A DNA stretch of 64,000 bases from NCBI GenBank assembly GCA_036365455.1, contig JAWQUS010000008.1, forward strand, positions 16,351,501 to 16,415,500. Direction: 5' to 3'. Origin of the DNA: Macrosoma leucophasiata (taxonomy: Eukaryota; Arthropoda; Insecta; Lepidoptera; Hedylidae). The translations under genes were made by a program, and so were the position numbers. Under the pieces are notes generated by a model. It had not been told where the DNA came from and did not search any database. It worked only from the letters and a program-made list of their open reading frames with translations. Shown here one piece after another: positions 1-11,080 of this stretch. Positions within the stretch are counted from its first letter, which is position 1, and each line of letters opens with the position of its first letter.

Positions 1-555
1 TTTAAATGTAGGTACCTATATATTCAGAATTCAATATAAATACTTATTGGATCAGATTTTGAGATATTTTATTGAATACTTTAGTCTTGATAATAGTGAT
101 GAAACGACTCAGTTTTCATTTATTTTGAAGTCAACACACTTCAGTCACTATACAACAGCTAAATTCATGTTGTAGTTTTTGGACGTTAGCGCTATTGTAG
201 CAGACACTGACGTTTTATTTGCAACGGTACGCTGGACACTTTTTCAAGTTCTCGTACTTACCTTTTATTCTCCATGTTGGAGAGATAACTAACGACAATG
301 TGAAACATTTAGGAGATATTATTTGATTTTTAAGAAATATTGACACTTAGCAACATTCAGTTTTATTTAAACAATGTTATTTGTGTGAACTATGCTTCAT
401 AAAATTTACAAAATTTAAGAATCTTACAATATTTAGACTTTCATACGACATCATGCAAAGCTACGTAGGTATTTAAATTTTTCGTAACGTAGACATATTT
501 AATTAATAGGTAAATGTAAACCCATAAACAAATGAATTGGTAACCTATTATTTTA
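1..555. other. AT-rich segment with no recognised feature
   Basis: No gene, RNA or repeat could be recognised. Open frames are short and look random. Confidence 0.6.
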
Positions 556-850
556 GATGAAACTCACTTCAGGTCTATCAATCAAACTAAAGTAGAATAT
601 GTCATGTGGTTTTTGTTTTTGTTTAATTGTAATGTATGAATAATTAATACATCCCTAGTCGCTGCGGTTATTAGTCCTTATTAGCCATTGGTAACAATTC
701 AATCAAGTCCCGCATAGGAGGGGAGATGACAGTAACTGGAGCACTTAGGCACGTTTAAATGCAAAGCCCGCTTTCAAACTTAGCGCGCAGCTATGACATT
801 GTCGCTTCAGAAAATAGCGTTTAGCGATCTTGATGTAAATTGCAATTTAA
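556..850 (+). repeat. Diverged direct repeat, copy 1
   Basis: Blocks in order, such as aggtctatcaatcaaa, taacaattcaatcaagtccc, agtaactggagcacttaggc and gacattgtcgcttcagaaaa, recur in the same order and orientation at 1198-1440. The copies differ by substitutions and small indels. No TIR or tail is visible. It may be a local duplication or two copies of an unrecognised interspersed repeat. Confidence 0.75.
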
Positions 851-1197
851 TGTTTTTATATGAGTTTACATACATGTCGATTTCTGATGCTCTTGACTCC
901 ACCCTAAGACAATACTCGACCTATTTGATCAAGGTAGGTCAATCATGGTCTTCCTGAGCCTCTGCAATCATCCACATTTGCATTGTATATCGGTTTATGT
1001 AGTAATGGTATGTAAATATATACAAAACTGTTGAAAAGAAAAAAAATGTTCGTTGTAATAATGTACCTACATAACGTATTGTACATTATTATAATCAATA
1101 AATCTCGTGAAGAATAATTTGACTTGAAATTATAACATACTTCTGTATTTCGTAATGTAACAAATATTAGGATAACAGAAAAATAACGAGTTTAGTG

Positions 1198-1440
1198 AGA
1201 ACTAAACTCATTCAGGTCCATCAATCAAATTAGAGGTACTAGAATAAAAACCAAAGCCGCTGTGGTAATTAGCAATTAGTAACAATTCCACCAAGTCCCA
1301 TATTATTACAGTAGAAGAGACGGTAGTAACTGGAGCACTTAGGCAGGTTTAATATAAAAGCAAAGCCGCGAGGACATTGTCGCTTCTGAAAATAGCGTTT
1401 ACCGATTTTGGTGTAACTTGCTTCTGAACGAAAATAGCAT
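1198..1440 (+). repeat. Diverged direct repeat, copy 2
   Basis: Second copy of the 556-850 sequence, about 640 bp downstream. The block agtaactggagcacttaggc is identical in both copies. The segment between the copies (851-1197) shows nothing else recognisable. Confidence 0.75.
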
Positions 1441-1689
1441 ATCAAAAGCCAGTATTTATTGCAACACAACACTATACTATTTTCATATCTTACTTATCGA
1501 ACAAACCAATTTGAATGCCACTTTCGTTATATATGTCATTTTAAAATATTAACCCACTCCCCAAACAGTCACCTTTCCAAAATATGATAGTGACAGTGGC
1601 TCTTCAATAAAAATCTCAATATCTCTTCCTGGCCCCGGGGGTAGGAAACTATTACCAATAGGCCACCGAGATAATTAATCAAAAAAGAT

Positions 1690-1822
1690 GTAGTAATTTT
1701 TTTTATTTTTTATGTCTGAAGGTTGACAGACAAGCAATCGGGCCACCTAATGGAAAGTGGTCACCGTCGCCTATAAACATTTGCAACACCAGGAGAGTTG
1801 CCAACGCGCCGCCAGCCCTGAA
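1690..1822 (-). mobile_element. SINE 3' fragment, minus strand
   Basis: A T-rich run at about 1695-1710 (a poly-A tail read on the minus strand) is followed by gacagacaagcaatcgggcc, then cacctaatggaaagtggtc and cgcctataaacatt. This is the 3' half of a widespread lepidopteran SINE type, distinct from but similar in layout to the abundant family at 7882-8169. The 5' half is missing. Confidence 0.6.
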
Positions 1823-2156
1823 GATAATGGAGAGAATCTATAGGTACAAAAGTAAAAGATTCAGAAAAAAAAAGAATACTTTCGTGTAGTAGGTTATATT
1901 CCCTTTTTGTGGAACATGATCATTATATCAACATTGAAATTATGTAACGTCACGTTTCCTTCAACTTCCCAATTCTCTGGTAACGTACGTACATATTTGA
2001 TGGACGAGGGATTTAATGCGATCGGACAAGCTTGTGCGTACAATACGTATTGTATTGTACTTCCGGGAAAAGGCGTGGTCGATAATCGTGTCTTACGATA
2101 TATGGTTCATATTCTCAGTGCTGTTACAAGTAAATTAATTGTCAAAACACATTATT
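1823..2156. other. No recognised feature
   Basis: An 83-codon open frame at 1907-2158 has no recognisable motif and unremarkable composition. It is treated as chance. Confidence 0.5.
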
Positions 2157-2389
2157 AAAAAGGCTATTACACGACACGGTATTCATGGTCCGGCAGAAAG
2201 GGAAGCGTGGCCTCGCGCCGGGTTGCCGCTTATTACACTATCCGGTCGACAGCGCCCTAACTGAATTACAGTACAAATACACGGGCCGCTCCGGTCGCCC
2301 TAATTAGGGCCCTAACTCCCTAAATGGTATAACACTACCCTGACCCTTGCTAGCTTACCCTGAATACCGTGCCGTGTAATAAGTCAATA
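2157..2389. mobile_element. TIR element (MITE), copy 1
   Basis: Terminal inverted repeats read ctattacacgacacggtatt on the left and aataccgtgccgtgtaataa on the right, enclosing a GC-rich body with gccggcagaaagggaagc-like and ccggtcgacagcgccctaa blocks. No coding capacity. A shorter copy of the same family lies at 40005-40182 in the opposite orientation. Element limits are uncertain by a few bases because no clean target duplication was found. Confidence 0.8.
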
Positions 2390-2859
2390 AAACGCGACGC
2401 GACACCACGTATTGACACCCGATAATAATATATATATTATATGCGCGTATGGCGTCGCGTAGGATGTTCATAGTGTGATTCGCTTCAAAACCATTAAGTA
2501 AAATACTACTAGTAGTTTTGAAACAAATTGGCTGACAGATAAAGAGACAGTCAGTCAAACACACGAGTGTTCCAAAGGGTTCGATTTTTTTCCTTTTGAG
2601 GCACGGAATCCTAAAATATAAAGAATTAATGCGACCAGAGCTACAAAATACGCCTTATAATTTGATATTAAAAGAGGCATAAACACAAATCTCATTCGTA
2701 CATTTTTAATCTAACAAGAAAATGTTGTCGGTAACAACATTATGGATTTATGGGTAATTTGTCTCTTACCAGAGATAAGAGATAATTAGGGACATATTCT
2801 CATACGTTTTATAATGGAGAAAGTTTATTCATTACCTAGTCGTACATTGAGTTGGCGCA
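2390..2859. other. No recognised feature
   Basis: AT-rich sequence with a short (at)n-like run near 2425. No gene or known repeat was recognised. Confidence 0.5.
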
Positions 2860-3207
2860 TGAATTGAAGGGTCCACTGCAATAATGATAAATGTCCAAAA
2901 AATTTCAAATCTCAACGAGTAATGCCATTCGGTCACGTGACAAAGCTAGATAGACATCTTGTTTACAAACTCTGCAATATTGCTTGCAGTCACGAGATAA
3001 ATACGATTTTAATATTTAGCTACACGGCTAGAACGCTCAACGTCACACGTGTTCACAGCAATAATGATTAACGTCCGTCGGGTCGCACTGACCGCCATCT
3101 TGCTGTCAAATGAGCGGCGTTCCCGCGAATTTTTTTGTCAGTATTGTTGAGGCTAGCGTCCTGTATGGTTATATTTTACGAATTTAAGTGTTTTATTTCT
3201 TGAAATT
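2860..3207 (+). promoter_or_regulatory. Probable 5' region of the 3208 gene
   Basis: The motif gcaataatgat.aa.gtcc occurs twice (about 2878 and 3057). Around 3040-3180 the base composition becomes CpG-rich and includes ccgccatcttg at about 3089, a YY1/Pho-type core promoter word. The block lies directly before the start codon, so it is a plausible promoter. Promoter function is inference. Confidence 0.35.
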
Positions 3208-4937
3208 ATGGCTGAGAGCGACGAAATAATCAGAAAAACGAAAAAAAGAAAACAAACAGGAAGAATGAGTGATGTATTAAAGAAACTTCGGCTCCAGGGT
3301 CACGAAATTGGCGATGACTGCAAGTGTAATCGTTTTAAATGTTTCGATATGATAAGTGAAGACCAGAGAAAAAGAATTATACGACAATTTAATAGTTTTG
3401 CAAACAGGTATGATCAGGATAATTATTTAAGCGGACTTATAACCGTATCTAATGTCAAACGTCGTCGTCCACGAGTAAGTGAAGAAAATGCCAATTTACA
3501 TAATAAGTCATACTCTTACAAGATTCGTATGATTGGGGATGATACTTACGAATTACCGATATGTAGAAAAGCTTTTATTTCCTTACATGGTATTACTGGA
3601 AGAAGACTTCAATTTCTTCAAAAATCACTGACTGAGCATGGCGTTGTTCAAAATGATAAACGGGGGATACATGTTAAAACAAAGCTTTCTAAAGAAACTA
3701 CTGATTTGATGTATAAACAAATTGACACACTGAAAACCATTAATGGTAAAAAAGGCCACTATAATTTGCATGAGAGTCAAAAGATATATCTGTCGGATGA
3801 GTTGAACTTGTCTAAAATTCACAAAATGTATAATGAAAGTAATCCAAATCACAAAGTTTCATACGAAACATATCGCAACTTTTTCAATAAAACTTTAACA
3901 TTTCTTTCGGCTATCCCAGGATGGATACATGTTCAACTTGCGACGAATTTCAAGCTGAAAAAAAACATTTTGAAATCAAAATTGCTTCTCTTCCTGATGG
4001 TCACGAAAAATCCCAGATTTTATCTCAACTTCGAATGCTCGAAATAGAAAACATAGCACACAAAAAGAGGGCTGAAGTGTTTTATGATAAGAAAAGAAAA
4101 GCTCGTTTGAGAGCTAGGCCAGATCACAAAACGGTAGCAATAGCAATGGATTTTTCCAAAAACCTTCCTGTACCCAACATAACCACAAACGATGTTTATT
4201 ACAAACGGCAACTGAGTTATTTTATGTTTAACATTCACGTGCTTGCAGATTCCTCATCCTATTTTTTCACCTATGATGAGAGCATTGGAAAAAAAGGATC
4301 CGACGATGTAGCCTCTCATCTGTTTCACTTCATATTTAACGAAATCGAGGCACAAGCAAAGTCTATCATAATATTTTGTGACTCGTGTGGTGGTCAAAAT
4401 AAAAATTACACAATATTTAGAATGTTACACTACATAGTTCACTGCTGCAATCGCTTAGAATCTGCCACAGTCATATTTCCGATAAGAGGGCACTCATACA
4501 TGGAATGCGATCGTAACATGGCCTACTTGAATCAGAAAACTAGGATTGAACTTCCTGAAGAATGGGCCGAACATTTGCGTGGAGCTCGACAGAGACCAAA
4601 ACCTTTCAATGTCATTGAATGCTCACAAGATGCATTCAAGGGCTGGACTGCATTTCTGAAACCGTTTTACAAAAAAACTTGTCCTTTCCCCATAAGACCT
4701 GTGCGAGAATTTAGAGTCCAGAAAGAACACCCACGGCTCATGTTTCATAGAAATTTCAATAATAGTCCGTGGGAATCAAGTGTGGTCAACACACCAGTTT
4801 CTTTTCGGTCTATGAAAACAGTTAATGAGAGCGAATTCAAATTACCTGCTTTGGCTTATAAAGACAAGCTACCTATATCAACAGCTAAATATAACGACCT
4901 GCAGTTCCTGAAAAAGTTCTGCAGGCCAGGCCTATAA
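3208..4937 (+). pseudogene. Transposon-associated 'CGGQNKN' family protein, frameshifted
   Basis: A single-exon gene lies in two consecutive frames. The first frame starts at ATG 3208 and holds a lysine-rich N-terminus and a Cys cluster (CKCNRFKC, about residues 38-45). The second frame resumes around 3891 and is open to 4937. The break fits loss of one base in the A run 3889-3892: homology-like sequence crosses from one frame to the other there. The second part carries a CSTCDEF cluster and IFCDSCGGQNKN, the hallmark of a family expanded in insect genomes (I believe Pfam DUF7869). Three acidic residues could form an RNase H-like DDD/E core: D77 (AMDFSKN), D154 (FCDSCGG) and D197 or E195 (GHSYMECD), numbered from the ATG at 3921. 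Transposase activity is inference, and no TIRs were found. Apart from the frameshift both parts are intact, so decay is recent or the break is a sequencing error. Confidence 0.75.
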
Positions 4938-5149
4938 TTATTATAACATTAATTATTTTGGTTGGTTTACAGATTAATTGGCAAGCATCATTTAGTACAA
5001 TATGCGGAAAAATTCTAGATATTAATTTGAAATTCCTCAATTGAGTACAATATATTGTTAGTTGTCCTTATATAATATTATCAGTTATACTTACACTTCA
5101 TAGTAGGATTTTTATTTATAGCTTGTTCTTTATAATTATTTCATGATCA
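4938..5149 (+). other. 3' flank of the 'CGGQNKN' gene
   Basis: AT-rich sequence after the stop codon. No inverted counterpart of the 2860-3207 region was seen, so the element boundary cannot be placed. Confidence 0.4.
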
Positions 5150-5225
5150 TCGTCCCCTTCTGGACCAAGGGGTGGAAATGCTATAATCGCCACCGTTGGC
5201 ATGCGGATTGGCAATCGCAGTGGCG
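5150..5225 (-). mobile_element. LINE 3'-end fragment
   Basis: On the minus strand the block gccaatccgcatgcca, then ggtggcgattatagca and atgatcatgaaat, resembles the C-terminal coding end and ATG-rich tail of a lepidopteran non-LTR element. A related stretch is at 55545-55670, and a short piece is near 24125. Confidence 0.5.
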
Positions 5226-5249
5226 GACGTAAAAAAAAACAAAAAATAC

Positions 5250-5440
5250 GCATATTCTCACAGCCCTACAGTATAAACCTGTGTCGTGGATGCCGTTCTA
5301 CACATACAACCCATACACCCCACATTCAGACCCGAAACAAATATCTGTAGGCCATACAAATATTTGTCCCGATGCAGGGATCGAACCCGCGACCCTTCGA
5401 ATCAAACCGTCATCTCACACCGCTGGACTAACCGGGCCAC
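5250..5440 (-). mobile_element. tRNA-headed SINE (family B), copy 1
   Basis: Read on the minus strand, the head is tRNA-like: an A-box-like ggttagtccagcgg and a B box gggttcgatccc about 45 bases later. The body follows (tatttgtatggcctacagat, gtttcgggtctg). A second copy lies at 16286-16488. No functional tRNA fold is expected, because this is a SINE promoter region. Confidence 0.8.
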
Positions 5441-7133
5441 GTCTAACGCTGGCTCAACGTCAACGTCAGACGTGGCAGTAGTTTTATCGCAGGTCACCCA
5501 GCTTGCGTCATTGTACTTACTCTTGGAATAGTTTGACCGCCATTGTTCAGTTGACGGACTGCACTAGAGGAAGAATTGTCTGCCAATAAAATAAAATTCT
5601 TCCGTTTCATTTTTTCTTTAAAAATGTTACTGCTACCCTCAATTTCTCAGATTTGGGCGCAAATTAAGGCCTCCGGATGTGTAGATCACTTTTAACTTTG
5701 TGTTTGGGATACAAACACAATTTTCGTATTTTCATTATCAGGTATACTCAGGTATTAACAAAACCTGATAAATGGAATAGAATCGAATAAAATGAAGACG
5801 GTATAATAGCGAATGATTACGCTGACGCCGTTTTTACATGAAAAAATCCAAAATACTTATTTATCAGTGCAAAAAAAGGGGAAATAGGAAATGTAAGATT
5901 AAACGGGGAGATTTCTTGATTTTTATTGTACTTTCGTTGGGTACCTAATAGACTGGAACAGATTACATTTGTAGTTTTTTCATACTAGTGAGTTGAGTGT
6001 GCCAATGGTTCATTGTGATACCTATCACAATCGGCAAGAAGAAAATTATATAACGTACAAGAAATGTTTATCACAAAAATAGTACCAACTCGTATCATAT
6101 TTGTCCTATTTTATTTTTTGCAAAATACATGTGAGTGAACTTGGAAATAAAAGAAAAATATAAAAATTGACTTCAGAATCCATCAAGGATTGACCCTGTC
6201 CGAAGTAAAATTTTACTTTCGTTGTTTCTTTAAATTCTTAATATTTTTTACGTTAATAAGTTAGTAGTTAATAAATTTTACAGAATACAGGCTTAAAAAT
6301 TCGTATGTAAGCCTTAACAGAAAATTCCTATTGACATCTTCGAGATTTGGTAATGTGTCCGCAGGTGCGAATTGGCTCGCCGTCAGAGTATAGGGGTTCA
6401 TTTTCATTGGTAGATAACTCAGTCGATGTACAGGACCACTCATCATTAGTGTTCCGCGATACAACTGGGTATATAAAATATATATCACGAAATGTAATCA
6501 CTCGTTGACATTATGACGTGTATTCAATTACCTGCCTTTTAATTTTGAAAGCATCGATCCGTTGAGGTATTTCAAAATAGTTTACGTAATAGGCCAGTGC
6601 CGATATTTTTTAAGATTTAAAATATGAGAACATAATGACACCCATTAGAAAAGTAAGAAATCTAGTTTCATAAAAAATAATATTAAAGGAAAAAAAAATT
6701 ACAGGCGATCTGAGGTCGGAACGGGTGGAGGGGGGTGGGCATTTGAGGGTTGAAAACGATTTATCAGATTCAGTCACAATTTCCGGCAAAACTACGAGTC
6801 CTATCAAAACAGTTACACCGCAAAGTTGTCGGATATAAAAAGATCTATAACTTTTGTATTTGCGCTGTTTTAACATAAACTCAATTATATTTTCGATTTT
6901 TAATGTTTGACAGCTAGGGATAGAGTAGTTTGTATGATGAAAGAAAATTGTTCTTTTATCTATTCTACTATTTTCCTCATATTTTTTACGGCTCTCTCTC
7001 CATAGGAACCTTTCTCAGACTTCATCAAAAACAAAAAAACACAGCCTAATCGATGCAGCCGTTCTCGAGTTTTGCGCTTAGCAACACATTTAGCGATTCA
7101 TTTTTGTTTATCTATACATCTATCTACACAAAT
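5441..7133. other. Mostly unrecognised sequence
   Basis: No gene was recognised. At about 7055-7110 cagccgttctcgagttttgc, followed by agcgattcattttt, matches the 3' part of repeat family E (see 53641-53885). A G-rich stretch, ggtggaggggggtggg, lies at about 6723. Confidence 0.5.
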
Positions 7134-7415
7134 AAAAAAAAATTGGAGTGTCTGTTTGTAATATTAAAATAAACGCTTCTTACTAAATGCATATGTATGT
7201 ATACACCGTACATATACCAAAACAATATTTTTTACAATTTTTGTCTGTCTGTCTGTGTCTGTTTGGCGGGGCTAATCTTGGGAACGGCTGGACCGATTTT
7301 GACGGGACTTTCACTGGCAAATAGCTGATGTAATAAAGGAGTAACTTAGGCTAATTTTAATTTAGCTGCGCTCCCGACTTCGTCCGGGTATATACTGAAC
7401 AATCATATTTTTTCT
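7134..7415 (-). repeat. Interspersed repeat D, copy 1
   Basis: Shares in reverse order with 11755-12090: ttggagtgtctgtttgtaat, tctgtctgtctg, ggcggggctaatcttggga, ggaccgattttgacg and cttcgtccgggta. The family is non-coding, with tgtctg runs and a GC-rich end. Confidence 0.75.
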
Positions 7416-7881
7416 CACGTGTACCCAGAAGTCCAGTATTATGAATACGAAGGCATTCCTTTTACAACGAATAAGTAGCACATTAAATAGCCGTAATACT
7501 CTTTCCATCTGAGTAGATTATTGTAAATAACTTCAGGTATAATACACTAACCTAAGAGAGCCTAGAGTTCGTTTCGCCGACATTAATAAATCATACTGTT
7601 GACCAAGGTACCGAATTAAGATATTATGAGATTTTGCGAAGGTTGGTCAGACCACGTTACCTCCGTCAATAATTTGACATGGTAAAAATCAATTTTTTTC
7701 TTGTATAATATTTATTGACGATGTTTGACTATCTTACGAATACTACTATTATAAGTGTGAAAATATGTATGTTTGTTTTTTTGTTGTTCAATCATGCTTA
7801 AGTGACTAGACGGATTTCAATGAAATTTTATACATATTACAGTATATATGGTTGTAACACATATTATACATATTATTTTTT
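7416..7881. other. Weak repeat fragments only
   Basis: A stretch at 7736-7850 (gtgaaaatatgtatgtttg, tagacggatttcaatgaaat) resembles the common lepidopteran repeat seen at 33640-33860. The rest is unrecognised. Confidence 0.4.
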
Positions 7882-8169
7882 ACTGGTGGTAGAGCTCCAG
7901 TGACGGAGCTCGCGGGCGTAGGCACCACCGCATTACCTAATATACTTGCCGCTAAATGGTAGTGTTCAGCACTATCGTGTTCCGGTCAGGTGGTAATGTA
8001 CGGCCCTGTAATTTCAGGCACAGAGGCCATAACACCTTAGGCCTCAGGAGTGGCAGCGCATCTGCATTTTGACCTCTGGTCATTGTGTGGGTGTCTATAG
8101 GCTGCAGTCATCACTTAACATCAATGTGAACTGCATGCTTGTTTGCCACTTTTATTACATAAAAAAAAA
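7882..8169 (+). mobile_element. SINE A, full-length copy
   Basis: Starts actggtggtagagctccagt and contains taggcaccaccgcattacc, cttgccgctaaatggtagtg, ttcagcactatcgtgttccg and aacatcaatgtgaactgcat. It ends tttgccac...cataaaaaaaaa, a poly-A tail followed by (ta)n. This is one of the best-preserved full-length copies in the window and serves as reference for the family. There is no evident tRNA A/B box head. It resembles a SINE type widespread in Lepidoptera. Confidence 0.85.
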
Positions 8170-8940
8170 TATATATATATATATACTTACATCAAATAGG
8201 ATACTTTTTATTTTGGTAACTAATGTAGGTAACATTTTATCCGTGCGAATCCGGGGTGGACCGCTAGTTAGATCAATGTATTGTAATAGAACATGTCGTG
8301 GTCGGAACATGATTTTGTCCTTTTATGTTTATGTATTAAATATCAACTCAATCGGCGCAGTACCATCGGAGTAAATTGACTGTGACAGACAAACAAATAG
8401 ACAAACGCACGAGTGATCAGGGTTCCTCATTTTTTATTTAGATACGGTACGCTAAAATGATCTAATTAGGTAGGTACATTTCTGGCCCTAAAAGTCCTAA
8501 CACGAAAGCAGTTAAATAAATATATTAGGTATAATCATCGACGACACAACGCAGCTATGGGTATAATGCTATAAAGCCTACGCAAGTGAAAAATGTTAAA
8601 GCTACGTATGTACTTACTACAAAGATAACTTATATGGTTGAACTTTTATCATACATTGTATTGAGGTAATTACTTACCACGTTATCAAAGCTTGTACATT
8701 AAGCTTGTTATAATCTGTTATTTCATATGACGAGGGATGACAGGTGGGTTCAGGTAAGGAGAATTAGGGGCTTGTATGGGTAAATAATATAAATTGTAAG
8801 GTAGGAAGCGGAAACTCTCAGTCTTTCGCAATATGAAACACAGATAATTGGTTAATAAGAAACGCTTGCTTGGGAGTAAATAGATCAACAAAATGATTTA
8901 ATAATCTTTAGCCACTGCTTGTGCTTATATTTATACGTCA
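8170..8940. other. No recognised feature
   Basis: An (at)n tract adjoins the SINE tail. A 101-codon open frame at 8069-8374 begins inside the SINE and is not regarded as a gene. Confidence 0.5.
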
Positions 8941-9126
8941 CTAGCTGTTGCCCGCGGCTTCGCCCGCGTGGATGTCGTTTTATAAATATTTTTTCCTGAA
9001 TTTTCTTTGCTATAAACCTCACGGAGCCCGAGACCTTTCCATGGAATGTAAAACTGTGGAAATCGGTTCGTGCGTTCTGGAGTTATAGCGTCAGGAAGGA
9101 AAACCCAACTTATTTTTATATTATAG
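8941..9126 (+). repeat. Lepidopteran 'cccgcggcttcgcccgcg' repeat
   Basis: Begins ctagctgttgcccgcggctt and ends with ggttcgtgcgttctggagtt and a ttatattatagat tail. This repeat type is common in moth and butterfly introns. No coding potential. The class (possibly a non-autonomous DNA element) was not determined. Confidence 0.65.
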
Positions 9127-9346
9127 ATATTCCCTTTCTTGATTTAGTTTTGAATTTAAACGTGTATTTAATTACCTAACCGTCACCTCACGAGAAAATT
9201 ATGACATTTATTGATTTTGGCTCAACAGATTAAGCGGTTTAATTTTAATTTTGCCAAAATTGTCTTAATTTACAAAAGCGTTCGCTCTGTACGAAATGTT
9301 ATAATTTAACACATAAAATTTACAACGATTTTATAAATCGTTGCAA

Positions 9347-9590
9347 TTAAAAATCAATTCCTGTTCGTAAGTCTCGCTAAAACTCAAGAATGATAAGCTG
9401 ATTTGGCTAATTTTGGTTTGAATTATTTTTAGAAGTCCGGGGAGGGTTTAAAAGTTGAGTATATACGAAAAAAATAGTAAAAACATCAATTTTATATTCC
9501 CATTCAAATACTACCTATCAAACCTTTGACACATTATTCAATCCAAAAGCAATACGATGTTTGCTGGGGCAAAAAAAGAAATTAAAAATT
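9347..9590 (-). repeat. Interspersed repeat E, minus copy
   Basis: Matches 53641-53885 in reverse complement: aatcaattcctgttcgtaag, tctcgctaaaactc, agtccggggagggtttaaaa, cctttgacacattatt and aatacgatgtttgctgggg. Non-coding. Confidence 0.7.
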
Positions 9591-9788
9591 TGTCAGATTC
9601 AATATTTTTCCTCAACTTGATATCTATTAATGAATACTACTACTACTATGAAATAAATATCATTATCATTATCATTAAATAATAATATACTTACACTATT
9701 AACAATTTTAGCTTACTTGATATGAACACGTCAAAAAATGTGCTTGAATTTTCGGGAACAAAAACAAATAATGCCAAATTTTCCATTA

Positions 9789-9974
9789 AGCGGGTGATCC
9801 ATTGGCGAGCTTATACCGCTGGAACGCCACGAGCCTACGAGCTAAAGGTATAAACCGCTAATAGAGCACCTACTAAACCGCGGTTTTAAAAGTTTGCGGT
9901 TTTTGCTCGTTGGCTCTTCGTGCATGCTTGAAATCCTAAGACCGCGGTAAAATACCGTCAATAGATCACCCGCG
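9789..9974. mobile_element. Short Harbinger-like MITE
   Basis: Imperfect terminal inverted repeats begin gcgggtgatccattgg on the left; the right end reads caatagatcacccgc. TTA flanks both ends (9786-9788 and 9975-9977), a 3-bp duplication typical of PIF/Harbinger elements. The body is non-coding and itself has inverted pieces (accgcggtttt / accgcggtaaaa). The class assignment rests on the TTA duplication alone. Confidence 0.65.
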
Positions 9975-10439
9975 TTAGGTACATCTTGTTTTTTCACTAG
10001 TTCACTCCTACCGCATACCGTGTTGTAGGACTTCGTTCTAAAAAGTTGTCACTCAAAAACCAAGTATTGAAAAAGTTTTCAATATAATTTAAGCAGTAGT
10101 AATACCCGCAGAGCTCGGTGGGATTACACCAGGTTTGTCCTAAATCAATAGCGTTTCGAACAGAGGCTCAATTAAAGCAAAAATTTCAATTATGGCGAGC
10201 CGTGTGTTTGTTTTGTTTCGGATAGGCTTACAAAGCGTTGGGAATGTTGTTATTTTGATCGGCAATTCATTTACGCACCTCACAATCGTTTCTGGCCATC
10301 CGCTATTAATTCGCGACGCGTGGTTTTATTAGTTTACTTTGACGCGATGGCACTTTACGTGTTTACATATTCATTGAGGAACAATGTTTCTGATACACAG
10401 TTTCTGAAACATTGTTATTGTAATTGAGCCAAAATAGGT

Positions 10440-11080
10440 AACGTGCTATTTTCCCTAAAAATGAAATTATCTAATTGAGTTTATTTTTCGATTTTTAGTT
10501 TCTTTTGTATATTCAGGGGTATGCAATCATCATTTTTCGATTCAGTTAACTGTTTGTGACTTATTAAGCTTTAAAGAATAAATGTTCGTTAGAGTCAAGT
10601 GAAAACTGAACGGTTTTTTTTTTTTTTTTTTTTTTTTTTATGTAATGGAAGTGGCAAACAAGCATGCAGTTCACATTGATGTTAAGTGATGACTGCAGCC
10701 TATAGACATCCACACAGAGACCAAGATCAAAATGCAGATGCGTTACCACTCCTGAGGCCTAAGGTGTTATGCCTCTGTGCCGGAAATTACAGGGCCGTAC
10801 ATTACCACCTGACCGGAACACGATAGTGCTGAACACTACCATTTAGCGGCAAGTATATTAGGTAATGCGGTGGTGCCTACGCCCGCGAGCTCCGTCACTG
10901 GAGCTCTTCCACCAGTAAAAAAGAAGAGTAAAAAAGAAGAGGTTGTTGTTAGAAATTCAAACGTTACGCAATAGTAGCCGTATATAATGAAATTAAAAGG
11001 AAAACTATCACAATTAAGTTGGCTTTACGAGTTTGCGAGTGATGGTCGACCAAATGTATTATTTTTCTTCAAAATCAGAA
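10440..11080. repeat. Repeat F split by a SINE
   Basis: Blocks before and after the SINE at 10614-10916 match repeat F elsewhere: cgattcagttaactgtttgt and cttattaagctttaaa on the left, aactatcacaattaagttgg and gcgagtgatggtcgaccaaa on the right. The same blocks are contiguous at 12490-12680. This shows the SINE inserted into an existing repeat F. Confidence 0.65.
10614..10916 (-). mobile_element. SINE A, near full-length, minus strand
   Basis: A T run of about 26 bases at 10614-10639 is the tail. The body is very close to the 7882 copy in reverse complement, and the head ends at ctccgtcactggagctctt-ccaccagt. The right flank carries gtaaaaaagaaga twice in tandem. The long tail and low divergence suggest a fairly young copy. 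Confidence 0.85.

Noticed and set aside
2157..4937. The MITE at 2157-2389 as the left end of the CGGQNKN element
   Set aside because: It has both of its own TIRs, and a second copy at 40005 stands alone without the gene.
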